A stretch of 64,000 bases of DNA from assembly GCA_020832445.1 (NCBI GenBank), contig JAFIEO010000042.1:28703-92702 (forward strand). The letters run 5' to 3'. The notes under the pieces are model-generated. The model saw only the letters and a program-made list of their open reading frames with translations, did no database searches and was not told where the DNA came from. The stretch is from Paracoccaceae bacterium (GTDB lineage Bacteria; Pseudomonadota; Alphaproteobacteria; Rhodobacterales; Rhodobacteraceae). The first letter of the stretch is position 1. Every line of letters begins with the position of its first letter. The position numbers were made by a program, and so were the translations under genes. Below, piece by piece: positions 36,285-45,452 of this stretch.

Positions 36285-36348
36285 TCCTTGCACATGGCGC
36301 GTGCTGGGGTATGTCTGTTATGGATGAATTGCATGAAGGAAAGCAGAC

Positions 36349-36771
36349 ATGACACTGACACTTGATCAGGCGCGCACCATCATTTCCACCACCCGCGCCA
36401 AAGGGCGCGAGATGGGTCTGAAACCGTTGTCAGTGGTGGTGCTGGACAGCGGTGGCCATGTTCTGGCCTTTGAGCGCGAAGATGGTGCGGCACCGGGCCG
36501 GTTCGCGATTGCGCAGGGCAAGGCTTACGGCGCGGTCATGCTGGGCATGGCGGGGCGCGCACAAATGGCGCGCGCCGAAGCGCAGGCCTATTTCATGGCC
36601 GCAGTGAATGGTGTGTATGGCGGGCAGGTTGTGCCGGTTCCCGGTGGTGTGCTGCTGCGCAAAGGTGGCGTTGTCGTCGGCGCGATTGGCGTGACGGGCG
36701 ACACATCGGACAATGACGCGGACGCCGCACTTGCAGGGGCCGCTGCGGCAGGGCTGGACGCCGAAGCCTGA
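36349..36771 (+). CDS. GlcG/HbpS-family heme-binding-like protein
   Basis: A 140-residue protein of the GlcG/HbpS family: LTLDQARTIISTTRAKGREM at the start, SVVVLDSGGHVLAFEREDGA and VVGAIGVTGDTSDNDADAAL. Members form octamers and some bind heme or corrinoids; others are of unknown role beside glycolate genes. No glycolate oxidase genes are adjacent. GAAGGAAA precedes the ATG. Confidence 0.88.
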   Translation: MTLTLDQARTIISTTRAKGREMGLKPLSVVVLDSGGHVLAFEREDGAAPGRFAIAQGKAYGAVMLGMAGRAQMARAEAQAYFMAAVNGVYGGQVVPVPGGVLLRKGGVVVGAIGVTGDTSDNDADAALAGAAAAGLDAEA

Positions 36772-36844
36772 CGGCATATGACCGGCAGGCAGGTGCTTCG
36801 CGCCGGGTTGATTTGCCACTTATCGCGCCGCGCGGGTGTCAGGG

Positions 36845-38257
36845 TCAGTTCCTCTCGCCCTGATATTCATACGCAAGGCGCAATCCGCCCCAATGCGTTC
36901 CGTTCACCATGATCGGGGCGGATATGTCCTTCATCATCTTGTACTCACCGCCGCCCATGTCGCGGCGGTAGATCTGCAACAGGAAAGGTCTGGTGTTCTG
37001 GCCCGCACCCAACCCGACGCGGTCATTGAAAATGCGCCTGTTTCGTGCATTCGCGGAGTTCCAGTCCACATCGCGCGTCTGCGGTTTGGAAAATTTGCGG
37101 TTATGGGTCGGCAGGTAGCCATTTCTGTCCACTGCGGCACAAAACGTGATCTTGGGGTTCGTCTGAAGGGCGGCTTCCTGAAATGCCGGAAACAGGTGGT
37201 CGGTCAGGTCCGTGAACGGGGCAAGGTGCTGTTGGGGGTTGGTGCCGGGGATGGGCTGATAGGTGAAATCCATAAGCTGAGCCATGTTTATGTCACCACG
37301 CGCCACCGCCTGTTCCAATGCTGCGGCCATGTCCGCAGCGGTGGCCTGAACCAGTTCGATCATCACCGCGTCATCGGACGCGCCGCCAAGTTCGACGGTT
37401 TTCTGCACCATGGATTCACTGATATCGACGACCGTATCCAGCTGCGCGCGCGCGTCATGCAATTGCGCGGCGGTTTCTGAAATACCGTCTTTTACCTTGG
37501 CGAAGACCGGCATGAAGCTGCTATTGGCGGCGTCGACATCTGCGGCCTTGGTCAGGATTTCGGTGACAGAGGCTTCGCTTTGCGCAACTTTTTCGATAAT
37601 TTTGCCCAACGCATCTTCAATTGCGCTGCTGTCCTTCAAGGTCTGGCTGGCATCTTTGGCAACAACGCCCGAATCCTTTTGAAGTTTTGATATACTTCCC
37701 GTCAACTCATCGATGGACAGGGCAATGCCTTGGGTTGTTTCCGCAGTCTGGTGCGACAATCGGTCAATTTCCTGTGCGACGACAGCGAAGCCGCGACCCG
37801 CTTCGCCAGACCGGGCCGCTTCTATTCGGGCGTTGATGGACAGCATATTGACCTGCTGTGCAATGTCCTTGATGGCATTGGCCCGACTGGACATGTCCCC
37901 CAGGGTGCGGGTGATGGCGGCCATCGTCGTGTCAAGGGTCTGCACCCATTCTGCGACAGTCTGGCTTTTGTCCAGCATCGCGCGAATGCACGTGGCGGAA
38001 TGCCCGACTGTTTCCAGGGTGTCCGTCACTGTGGTGCCAACATGTTCCGCAGCCGTTCTGACCGATGTATTGGCGCTGGAAATATGCTGTGCAGCTGTCT
38101 GGGCATCATGAACAAGTGTGACCTGATTGTTCATGACAGTATCAAGCATGTCCACACAGGCATGTATCAAAACGATGTTATGGCCAAGGTCCACTGATTG
38201 CCGCGCCAGCCGGTCCAGTTCGAACTGGGAGCTTGAGATGGTGGAGGATTGAAACAT
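36845..38257 (-). CDS. Soluble methyl-accepting chemotaxis protein with C-terminal sensor-like domain
   Basis: A 470-residue chemoreceptor without any membrane segment. The signalling hairpin tip is IAQQVNMLSINARIEAARSG followed by EAGRGFAVVAQEIDRLS (about 128-165), flanked by long coiled coils. After it comes a globular domain (about 328-470) with RNRRIFNDRVGLGAGQNTRP, YRRDMGGGEYKMMKD and HWGGLRLAY, resembling a Cache-like sensor placed at the C-terminus, the reverse of the usual order. ATG 38257 is used; ATG 38293 is an alternative. It lies downstream of the iron transporter on the same strand. Confidence 0.85.
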   Translation of the reverse strand: MFQSSTISSSQFELDRLARQSVDLGHNIVLIHACVDMLDTVMNNQVTLVHDAQTAAQHISSANTSVRTAAEHVGTTVTDTLETVGHSATCIRAMLDKSQTVAEWVQTLDTTMAAITRTLGDMSSRANAIKDIAQQVNMLSINARIEAARSGEAGRGFAVVAQEIDRLSHQTAETTQGIALSIDELTGSISKLQKDSGVVAKDASQTLKDSSAIEDALGKIIEKVAQSEASVTEILTKAADVDAANSSFMPVFAKVKDGISETAAQLHDARAQLDTVVDISESMVQKTVELGGASDDAVMIELVQATAADMAAALEQAVARGDINMAQLMDFTYQPIPGTNPQQHLAPFTDLTDHLFPAFQEAALQTNPKITFCAAVDRNGYLPTHNRKFSKPQTRDVDWNSANARNRRIFNDRVGLGAGQNTRPFLLQIYRRDMGGGEYKMMKDISAPIMVNGTHWGGLRLAYEYQGERN

Positions 38258-38349
38258 ATGCGCGCGTGTCCCGGAAAAGACTTCCCGACACATCTTCCAC
38301 GCCAAACATTAAATTTTCGTTTCCCATGGGGGGAAACACCGCAGCCACC

Positions 38350-39438
38350 TTAGCCCAGCGGCACCACGCAATCGCAAATACGCAGCCGCACTTTCGCGCC
38401 GATATCAATGCTTGCGCCCGCACCGGAAATGACCAGCATGCAGCGTTCGCCTTCCTGAACCCAGAACAACTGGTCATGTCCGCGGAATTCGCGTCCGACA
38501 ACGGACGCCGTGCCCTCTGGGTCTGGCTCCAGCATGATCTGTTCGGGGCGCACCGACAGTGACACGGCCCCGTTTGCCGCGCGGCTAAGGGGCAGGTTGC
38601 CGAATTCGGTCTTCACTTCCATCCCCGATGCGGTCCCCGTCAGAATGTTGGACCGCCCAAGAAAGGATGCAACAAAGGCCGATACAGGGTTGCGGTAAAT
38701 CTCGTCCGGGGTGCCGATCTGGACAACACGCCCGGCTTCCATGACGGCAATGCGGTCGGCCACGGCCATCGCTTCTTCCTGATCATGGGTGACCAGAATG
38801 GATGCCGATCCGGCAGCTTTCAGCAGTTTGCGCACTTCCTGACGGGTTTCCACGCGCATGGCCGCGTCAAGGTTGGAAAACGGTTCATCCATCAACACCA
38901 AGGGCGGGGCAACCGCAAGGGTGCGCGCCAGTGCGACACGCTGTTGCTGACCACCCGACAATTCATGCGGCTTGCGTGCATCCAGCCCGAACAATCCGAC
39001 CAATGCCAGCATTTCGCGCGCGCGCTCGTCAGCCTTGGCGCGCGACAGCTTGCGCAGGCCGAATTTCACATTCTCGAACACGGTCAGATGCGGGAACAGC
39101 GCATAATCCTGAAACACAAACCCGATGCCGCGCGCTTCGGGGGGCAGGCGGGTGATGTCCTTGCCATGCAGATTGATGGTCCCTTCATCGGGCGGTTCAA
39201 ACCCGCCGATCATGCGCAGGGTTGTCGTTTTGCCGCAGCCTGACGGACCCAGCAGCGCCAGCATTTCCCCTTCGCCCAGATCGAAGCTGACACGTTCCAC
39301 GGCGGGCGTGTCACCATGGGGGAAATGCTTGCGCAGGCGCTTCACTTCCAACAGCAACGCCTTGGCGGCAGGACGAAACCCCGATGGCGTTGCCTCTGCG
39401 GGCATCTTGAAACTCAGGCTTTTGGGCAGGGTGGTCAT
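38350..39438 (-). CDS. fbpC: Iron(III) ABC transporter ATP-binding protein (FbpC-like)
   Basis: A 362-residue ABC ATPase. Walker A GPSGCGKTT is at 64-72, LSGGQQQR at 160-167 and Walker B VLMDEP at 181-186, with a C-terminal TOBE domain (about 280-362). A 28-residue polar extension precedes the normal start of the fold. Together with the upstream permease and binding protein it forms a complete iron importer. Confidence 0.92.
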   Translation of the reverse strand: MTTLPKSLSFKMPAEATPSGFRPAAKALLLEVKRLRKHFPHGDTPAVERVSFDLGEGEMLALLGPSGCGKTTTLRMIGGFEPPDEGTINLHGKDITRLPPEARGIGFVFQDYALFPHLTVFENVKFGLRKLSRAKADERAREMLALVGLFGLDARKPHELSGGQQQRVALARTLAVAPPLVLMDEPFSNLDAAMRVETRQEVRKLLKAAGSASILVTHDQEEAMAVADRIAVMEAGRVVQIGTPDEIYRNPVSAFVASFLGRSNILTGTASGMEVKTEFGNLPLSRAANGAVSLSVRPEQIMLEPDPEGTASVVGREFRGHDQLFWVQEGERCMLVISGAGASIDIGAKVRLRICDCVVPLG

Positions 39439-39458
39439 GAAGTGTCTTTCCTTGGCCG

Positions 39459-41057
39459 TTATCCGGCCTTCTTGTCATGGCGCAAAACGAAGCCTACGAA
39501 AAGGGCTGAAAAGGCCATGATCGCTGCGGCGTAGGGGGCGGCTTCCATCAGCATACCTTCTGATGTGCGCGAGAACATGGTGATCGACAAGGGCCGGAAC
39601 CCTGTGGGCGCCAGCAGAAATGCGATTGGCAGTTCCTTCATGGCAATCACAAACACCAGCACCATACCCGCAACCACACCCGGGCGGATGGTGGGCAACG
39701 TGACGCGCGCAAACACCGACAAGGGCCCATGCCCCAGCGCCCGCGCGGATTCCTCGACCGACGGGCGGGCCTGATACAGTGCCGACCGGATGGGACCAAG
39801 TGCCAGCGCCAGAAAGCTAAGCGCATAGACCATCACCAGCAGCAATTGCGTTTGATACAGAAACCGCGCCGCATTCAGCGAAAAGAACACGAAAGCCAGC
39901 GCGAAAGCCAGCGCAGGCACCGCATACCCCACAAAGGCCAGCCGGTTTATCAATGTCGACAGCCGCGACGGGTAGCGAACGGCAAGAACTGCGACCGGCA
40001 ATGCCATTGCGGCGGCCATCAACGCGGACGGCACCGCCACCGACAGCGATTGCGAAAATGCGCGCAGCAAGGCTGGAAACACTGCGGGCAGGTCATCCAG
40101 CCGCACCATCCAGAAGGTCAAAACCGCGATGGGCAAGCCCACAGATGCCAGCAAGACCAGCGCGACAAAACCCCAGCCAAGTGCCTGCGCCACAGGCGGC
40201 AGATTCAGACGCCGCCGCGCCGTGCCCGCCCCTGATCCGGTGCGCGAATAATGCGCGCCTTCGCGCAGGCGGCTTTCCCACCACACGACCGAAAGCGCGA
40301 TGGCAATCAGCATCAGCGCCAGCCATGCCGCATAGACACGGTCGAACATGACGGAATACTGAATATAAATCGCATAGCTGAACACTTCATAGCGCATCAG
40401 CGCGACCGCGCCGAAATCACCAATCACATACAAGCCCACAACCAGCCAGCCCGCCATCAGCGCGGGCATCAGATGGGGCAGGGTGACCTTGAAAAAAACC
40501 TCTCTCGGGGTGGCACCAAGGGCGCGGGCCGCTTCTTCCAGCGACTGGTCCAGCCCTGCAAATGCCGCGCGCAGGTTCAGGTAAATATAGGGAAATGTAT
40601 AAAGCGCCAGCGCCAGCGTTGCCCCCCACAGCCCTTGCAGGCGCGGGATGGTGAAACCGAATATCTGGTTCATGAACCCGAAATTGCCCGACAGGCCAAT
40701 CAATGCATAGGCCATGACATAGCCCGGTGTCGCCAGCGGAATAATTGCCAGAATATTGACAAATCTGCGATATTTCAGGTTGGTGCGGCTGACCAGCCAT
40801 GCCAGTGGCAGCGCGATCAGCGTGGCCAGTGCCAACGTGCAGACCACCAGTGCGAAAGTATTGCGCAGCAATTCTAATGTGCGCGGGCGCGTGAACATGT
40901 CGATCACGGTTGCCAGATCGGCCTGGGCTGCGCGCATGACCAGCCAGATCAGCGGTAATACCATCAGGCCCCCGATCAAAAGACCGAGGGCCGAGAAGAT
41001 CACGCGGGCCCGTGGCATACGCCACAGGCCCGGTGTTATCGTGGTGCTCAGGTTCAA
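39459..41057 (-). CDS. fbpB: Iron(III) ABC transporter permease (FbpB-like)
   Basis: A 532-residue fused permease with about twelve membrane helices in two homologous halves, each with an EAA-type loop (EEAARALGATPREVFFKVTL in the first, EESARALGHGPLSVFARVTL in the second). This duplicated layout is typical of FbpB/SfuB ferric permeases. The TTG at 41057 overlaps the fbpA stop (TTGA), which favours coupled translation; ATG 41018 (MPRARVIFSALGLL) is the alternative start. Confidence 0.92.
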   Translation of the reverse strand: MNLSTTITPGLWRMPRARVIFSALGLLIGGLMVLPLIWLVMRAAQADLATVIDMFTRPRTLELLRNTFALVVCTLALATLIALPLAWLVSRTNLKYRRFVNILAIIPLATPGYVMAYALIGLSGNFGFMNQIFGFTIPRLQGLWGATLALALYTFPYIYLNLRAAFAGLDQSLEEAARALGATPREVFFKVTLPHLMPALMAGWLVVGLYVIGDFGAVALMRYEVFSYAIYIQYSVMFDRVYAAWLALMLIAIALSVVWWESRLREGAHYSRTGSGAGTARRRLNLPPVAQALGWGFVALVLLASVGLPIAVLTFWMVRLDDLPAVFPALLRAFSQSLSVAVPSALMAAAMALPVAVLAVRYPSRLSTLINRLAFVGYAVPALAFALAFVFFSLNAARFLYQTQLLLVMVYALSFLALALGPIRSALYQARPSVEESARALGHGPLSVFARVTLPTIRPGVVAGMVLVFVIAMKELPIAFLLAPTGFRPLSITMFSRTSEGMLMEAAPYAAAIMAFSALFVGFVLRHDKKAG

Positions 41058-42040
41058 ATCAGCCCAACTTCACGCAGCATTTCCAATGTGCCTTCCAGAT
41101 CGCCGATGGTGTTCAGGTCGACTTCTGGCGCAACACGGGTCACGTCGTCAATATTGATGTCCTGACGTGTGACAATCGTGCCCGGAATGATCGGGAATTC
41201 GGACACTTCGCCGGTGAAATACTGCTGTGCGGCAGGCGAAAGCAGGAATTCGATAAACGCTTGCGCGTCGTCCTTGTGGTCCGAGCTTTCCAGAACGCCC
41301 ATGCCTGCAACCAGCAGCAGGTTGCCGATATCGCCTTCATTGCTGAACAGTGTCTGCGTGACAGGGAAATCTGCATCGCGGTTCAGAAAGCGGTTCAGGT
41401 AGTAGTTGTTGGTAATCGCAATATCCGCTTCACCATCGCCGATAGCCTGAATGCCGGCTGTATTGTTGCGCACGGCCACGGGTTCATTGGCAGCGATCCC
41501 TTCCAGCCATGCACGGGTTTCGTCATCACCGTGCACCACACGCATGGCAGTAACATGCGCCAGGAACGACCCGTTGGTTGCAGGCAGGGCGATGCGGCCC
41601 TTCCATTTTTCATCCGTTAGATCGAACATTGATGCGGGCAGGTCTTCTTCAGACACGCGCTCGGGCGAATAGGCGATTACGCGGCCACGGCCGGATGTGG
41701 CAACCCAGCGGTTTTCGCTGTCACGGTAGGTTGCAGGCACATCGGCAACCAGCGATTCGGGCAGCGCTGCGAACAGATCAACCACGGCACCAAGGGCTGC
41801 GGCATCCTGTGCCCAATACAGATCAGCAGGCGATGCATCACCTTCTTCTTGCAGCAGGACAGCCAGTTCGGCGGTGCCTGCATAGCGGACATTCACATTG
41901 ATGCCGGTCTGTGCGGTGAAAGCTTCGATAATGGGGGCGACCAGCGTTTCACCGCGGCCCGAATACAGTGTCAGATCAGCCAGCGTGGGGGTCGCAGCGA
42001 AGGCGGCCAATACAAAGACGGAATTGCGCAAAATTGTCAT
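41054..42040 (-). CDS. fbpA: Iron(III) ABC transporter periplasmic binding protein (FbpA-like)
   Basis: A 328-residue exported binding protein that should deliver ferric iron to the permease. The signal peptide is 1-21 (cleavage after TLA). LTLYSGRGETLVAPIIEAF begins the mature fold, and the iron-binding tyrosine pair is YY at 213-214 in NNYYLNRF. ATG 42040 has GAGG upstream; the extended frame is untranslated leader. A candidate iron-regulated promoter lies about 120 bases upstream. Confidence 0.93.
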   Translation of the reverse strand: MTILRNSVFVLAAFAATPTLADLTLYSGRGETLVAPIIEAFTAQTGINVNVRYAGTAELAVLLQEEGDASPADLYWAQDAAALGAVVDLFAALPESLVADVPATYRDSENRWVATSGRGRVIAYSPERVSEEDLPASMFDLTDEKWKGRIALPATNGSFLAHVTAMRVVHGDDETRAWLEGIAANEPVAVRNNTAGIQAIGDGEADIAITNNYYLNRFLNRDADFPVTQTLFSNEGDIGNLLLVAGMGVLESSDHKDDAQAFIEFLLSPAAQQYFTGEVSEFPIIPGTIVTRQDINIDDVTRVAPEVDLNTIGDLEGTLEMLREVGLI

Positions 42041-42155
42041 GTTAACCTCTTTCAGGGGTCTAAGTTTCAGCGCAGGAACCCTGTTGGCTAATGTGCCGTC
42101 CGGCACTTTGGCTGTGCGGATATCCGCATATTAATCCCTACTGATGTCGTCAGTT

Positions 42156-42178
42156 ATTATACCTGAGTTGTTTCGTCA
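42156..42178 (-). promoter_or_regulatory. fbpA promoter with candidate Iron-Rhodo-box
   Basis: On the minus strand TATAAT (42161-42156) is a perfect -10 box. Directly upstream, TGA-N9-TCA at 42178-42164 matches the Iron-Rhodo-box described for iron regulons of Rhodobacterales. The box falls between -10 and -35, where a repressor would block RNA polymerase. A further small inverted repeat, CTGA/TCAG, lies at 42141-42153. Confidence 0.55.
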
Positions 42179-42243
42179 ACTACCTTCCGCTCCGCATTTA
42201 TCCGATGCGTCACCCCGTCTGGTGCATATAAAGCGTATATTCC

Positions 42244-42277
42244 AAAAAAAACCCGCAACCTTGCGGCGCGGGTTTTT
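42244..42277 (-). terminator. Rho-independent terminator of gcrA
   Basis: AAAACCCGC (42248-42256) pairs with GCGGGTTTT (42268-42276) around an 11-base loop; read on the minus strand the A-run at 42244-42250 becomes a U-run. It ends the gcrA message; the T-run on the plus strand would allow termination in both directions. Confidence 0.85.
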
Positions 42278-42297
42278 CCACTGAAATCAGCCATTGA

Positions 42298-42996
42298 TCA
42301 CCGTTTGCGGTCGCGCCGGCTGCTCATGGGTTGGAAGGCAACAGCAACATGCGCTTCGCAATAGGGTTTGCCGGGCTTTACCGGCAGGCCGCAAAACCAG
42401 AAATCATCGGTCGCCGGATCGCCAATAGGCCATTTGCAGGTCCGTTCTGTCAACTCCAGCAAGGATAGCTTGCGGGCCGTCTTCTCAACCTCGCGGACAG
42501 TTGCCAGCGCTTCTGGGTCGATCTCATCGGTGGAAGGTTGCGGCGGCAGCGGCTGGCCCGCGGGAATGATCGGGCGCGGATTATAGGGCGCAGGCGTTGT
42601 GACCACTTCGGTCGCGCGTTCGGCTTCAGGTTCCGGCGCAGATGCAGGTTCCGGCGGCTTCGGGCGGGCCGCGCGTTCGGCCTTGGCTTGTGCCAGATCT
42701 ACCACAGGTGCGGCAGGTTCTGCGGCAGGCGCCTCTCGCACTGGCTCGGGGCGCTTGGCGGTCGTGTCCGTCGCGGGTCTGGAAGGCTGCGCCGGCGCAT
42801 TTGCGGTGGGCGGCGATTGCGGGGTGGGGGGGGCTTCTGCATCTGTGGTGGTCCGGTTGGACAGGCCAAGCCTGTGCACCTTGCCGATGACTGCATTGCG
42901 CGTTACACCGCCCAGTTCCTTGGCAATCTGAGAGGCAGACTGCCCCTCCATCCACATTTTCTTTAGCAATTCGACCCGTTCGTCGGTCCAGGACAT
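42298..42996 (-). CDS. gcrA: GcrA cell cycle regulator family protein
   Basis: A 232-residue regulator of the GcrA family, which works with sigma70 at methylated GANTC promoters in the alphaproteobacterial cell cycle. The N-terminal DNA-binding domain (1-48) is MSWTDERVELLKKMWMEGQS and then KVHRLGLSNR. A long Pro/Ala/Glu-rich linker (50-170) follows. The C-terminal sigma-binding part has TCKWPIGDPATDDFWFCGLP and PYCEAH. ATG 42996 has GGAG upstream and gives the canonical start. Confidence 0.93.
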   Translation of the reverse strand: MSWTDERVELLKKMWMEGQSASQIAKELGGVTRNAVIGKVHRLGLSNRTTTDAEAPPTPQSPPTANAPAQPSRPATDTTAKRPEPVREAPAAEPAAPVVDLAQAKAERAARPKPPEPASAPEPEAERATEVVTTPAPYNPRPIIPAGQPLPPQPSTDEIDPEALATVREVEKTARKLSLLELTERTCKWPIGDPATDDFWFCGLPVKPGKPYCEAHVAVAFQPMSSRRDRKR

Positions 42997-43156
42997 CATC
43001 TGCTCCACGGCTGGCGGCAGGGCGGGCTTGTCACGCGCCCCTTTTGCAATTCTATTGCCCAACACTAAGGGCAAGGTGGTGAAATACAAGCCGCGCCACA
43101 TAAATACAATGACCAAGCGTGCGAAACTGACGTCAAAGCCGGAAAGGGCAGTAAAA

Positions 43157-43981
43157 ATGTTGGATCAACGGATAGATCAACCCGACAGGTATGACATGGG
43201 AATGCGCAGATTCGGGCGCATGAACTGGTTGGGCCTGCAAGCCCTTGCCTGGCGCGAGGTGATGCGCTTTCTTGTCGTGTGGACCCAGACCCTTGCGGCA
43301 CCGCTGGTGACGGCGGGTTTGTTTCTGGCGGTGTTCTCGCTGGCCATCGGGCCTGCGCGCGGCGAGGTTCTGGGCGTGCCCTTCATCCAGTTTCTGGCCC
43401 CCGGCATTCTGATGATGACCGTTATCCAGAACAGTTTTGCCAACACGTCATCCTCTATCGTGATTTCCAAGGTGCAGGGCAATATCGTCGACACGCTGAT
43501 GCCGCCATTGTCGCCGCTGGAACTGGTGCTGGGCTATCTTGCGGGCGGGGTCGCGCGCGGGCTGGTTGTCGGTGTGGTTATTTCGCTGGCGCTGTGGCTT
43601 GTTCTTGGGCTTGGGGTGGCGCGCCCTGTGTGGCTGCTGAGCTTCCTGACGCTGGGGGCCGTGCTGTTGGGGGCGATCGGTATCGCTGCCGGTATCATTT
43701 CCAACAAATTCGACCAGATTGCCGCAATCACGAATTTTATTGTCGTACCATTGTCGTTTCTGTCGGGGACATTCTATTCCATCTCGGGGCTGCCGCCGGT
43801 TCTGGAAATGATCAGCCGGTTCAATCCGGTGTTTTACCTGATTGATGGCGCGCGCTACGGCATGATCGGCGCCTCCGACGCATCGCCCGTTCTGGGGCTG
43901 GTGGTTGTGTCTGGAACGGCACTTGGGGTTTGCGTGCTGTGCTGGGTCTGGTTGCGCAGCGGATACCGGTTGAAACCATAG
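43157..43981 (+). CDS. ABC-2 type transporter permease
   Basis: A 274-residue inner-membrane protein with six hydrophobic segments and the ABC-2 signature (FIQFLAPGILMMTVIQNSFA; GTFYSISGLPPVLEMISRFN; NPVFYLIDGARYG). Such permeases export polysaccharides, drugs or lipids with a separate ATPase that is not adjacent here. ATG 43157 with AAAGGG upstream is chosen from several in-frame starts; the frame upstream overlaps gcrA regulatory DNA. Confidence 0.88.
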   Translation: MLDQRIDQPDRYDMGMRRFGRMNWLGLQALAWREVMRFLVVWTQTLAAPLVTAGLFLAVFSLAIGPARGEVLGVPFIQFLAPGILMMTVIQNSFANTSSSIVISKVQGNIVDTLMPPLSPLELVLGYLAGGVARGLVVGVVISLALWLVLGLGVARPVWLLSFLTLGAVLLGAIGIAAGIISNKFDQIAAITNFIVVPLSFLSGTFYSISGLPPVLEMISRFNPVFYLIDGARYGMIGASDASPVLGLVVVSGTALGVCVLCWVWLRSGYRLKP

Positions 43982-44091
43982 GTTTTCCGGTCACGGGCAT
44001 GTGAATGAAGGCCCCGTCCGATCAAGCGCTGGCTTGTCACGACGGGGTGCAATGGTATAACTGCGCACGGCTTGTGCCAAAAGGGGATGTG

Positions 44092-44499
44092 GTGAAACAG
44101 CGTATTAGATGGGCCTTTATGGCAGTTGCTTTTGCAGCGCTTGCCCCGATGGCGCAGGCGGGGGACCGCATGTGGTCGGATTGCAGAACCTGCCATACAG
44201 TCACGGCCCCGGACGGGTCGGTTCTGGCGCGTGGCGGGCGCAGTGGCCCGAACCTGTATGGAATTGCAGGCCGCACCGCCGGCGCTGATGGCGATTTCCG
44301 TTTTTATTCCGATGCAATGCGCGCCGCGCGCGCGGGCGGCGTGACATGGACGCGGGACAATTTTGTGGCCTACCTGGCCAACCCCGAACAGTTTTTGCGC
44401 AGCGCCACTGGCAACGCAGAAGCGCGTGCCGATATGCATGTCGAATTGCGGCAGGGCGCGGCTGCGTTGTTCGACTATCTGCGCAGCTTGTCGCAATAG
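44092..44499 (+). CDS. Small periplasmic c-type cytochrome
   Basis: A 135-residue exported monoheme cytochrome. The signal peptide (1-23) ends AQA, and the heme site CRTCH is at 31-35. ARGGRSGPNLYGIAGRTAG is typical of class I cytochrome c, and a late Met in ARADMHVEL is a likely sixth ligand. Start GTG 44092 with AAGGGG upstream. The electron partner is not shown by the neighbours. Confidence 0.88.
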   Translation: MKQRIRWAFMAVAFAALAPMAQAGDRMWSDCRTCHTVTAPDGSVLARGGRSGPNLYGIAGRTAGADGDFRFYSDAMRAARAGGVTWTRDNFVAYLANPEQFLRSATGNAEARADMHVELRQGAAALFDYLRSLSQ

Positions 44500-44544
44500 C
44501 GTTCAGCGCGCGCAGTTTCTTGCAATGATGTCGGATGATCAGGT

Positions 44545-44638
44545 GAGAGACTGGACAGCGACCCAAACGGAAAATGCTGCGGCTGCTTCCTTCCGGACCT
44601 GACCGGGTTGGCAAGGCGTTCGCCCGCGCCAGCCTCTC
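44545..44638 (-). ncRNA. ffs: Signal recognition particle RNA (small bacterial type)
   Basis: The minus strand contains GGTCAGGTCCGGAAGGAAGC, the conserved SRP domain with the GGAA tetraloop. The ends pair: GAGAGGCTGG (44638-44629) with CCAGTCTCTC (44554-44545), one G-U. The length of about 94 bases suits the short 4.5S-like form of alphaproteobacteria. It converges with the cytochrome gene. Confidence 0.93.
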
Positions 44639-44771
44639 GCGGGGGTATCTATGCGTTCATGCAGCGCAATGCAAGCATCGTGTTTGATTTCGCCGAATAC
44701 TGCGGGCTATGGTGCCTTGGACTTGCCGCGCGTGGGCGCTAACATCTTGAATAATCAAAAAGCCAGCCCGA

Positions 44772-44798
44772 AAACCGGTTTCCACTTTTTACCGGTTT
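44772..44798. repeat. Hairpin resembling the core of the 108-bp repeats
   Basis: AAACCGGT (44772-44779) and ACCGGTTT (44791-44798) flank TTCCACTTTTT. The core AAAACCGGTTTCCACTTTT differs by one base from the AAAACCGGTTCCCACTTTT of the repeats at 1632 and 5641, but the flanks do not match. It sits in the 196-base gap before the TetR gene. Confidence 0.45.
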
Positions 44799-44834
44799 GT
44801 TCTATGAAGGGGCAAGCAATCAGACAGGGCGGAC

Positions 44835-45452
44835 ATGGCCAAGCGGGGCTACCATCACGGCAATCTGCGGCAGGCTTTGGTAGAGGCCGCGCTGGAACTG
44901 ATTGCGGAAACCGGACCGCAAGGCTTCACCATGGCCGAGGCGGCCAAACGCGCGGATGTGTCGGCGGCAGCGCCCTACCGCCATTTCACTGGCCGCGAGG
45001 AGCTGATAATCGAGATTGCGCGTCAGGGGTTCGATCTGTTTTCGGACTTGCTGGAATACGCCTATAAGGACGGGCAACCGTCCCCGCTTGTTGCGTTCGA
45101 AGCGGTGGGGCGCGCTTATCTGGCCTTTGCGCGCAAACATCCGGGGCATTACGCCGCGATGTTCGAATCAGGCGTGCCCGTGAATGCCAGCAAGGATCTT
45201 GCGGCGGCCTGCGCGCGGGCAGACAATGTTCTTTTGCGCGCGGCCGCTGACTTGTCGGCGCGTATGCCGCCGGACCGTCGCCCGCCTGCGACGATGTTTG
45301 CAGCCCATGTCACGGCGTTAAGTCACGGGATTGTCGCCCTTTATGCCCGCGGCACACCCGGCGCGCGCGCCCCCTTCACCCCCGAGGAATTGCTGGAAAG
45401 CGGTGTCGGGGTGTATTTGCGTGGTTTGGGGTTTCTGGAGTCTGACACCTGA
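44835..45452 (+). CDS. TetR/AcrR-family transcriptional regulator
   Basis: A 205-residue TetR-type repressor. The DNA-binding domain (1-60) starts MAKRGYHHGNLRQALVEAAL and includes TMAEAAKRADVSAAAPYRHF. The C-terminal ligand domain is helical, with PGHYAAMFESGVPVN of the WHG-type subgroup. The ligand is unknown. The next gene downstream is preceded by a perfect inverted repeat that could be its operator. Confidence 0.9.
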   Translation: MAKRGYHHGNLRQALVEAALELIAETGPQGFTMAEAAKRADVSAAAPYRHFTGREELIIEIARQGFDLFSDLLEYAYKDGQPSPLVAFEAVGRAYLAFARKHPGHYAAMFESGVPVNASKDLAAACARADNVLLRAAADLSARMPPDRRPPATMFAAHVTALSHGIVALYARGTPGARAPFTPEELLESGVGVYLRGLGFLESDT

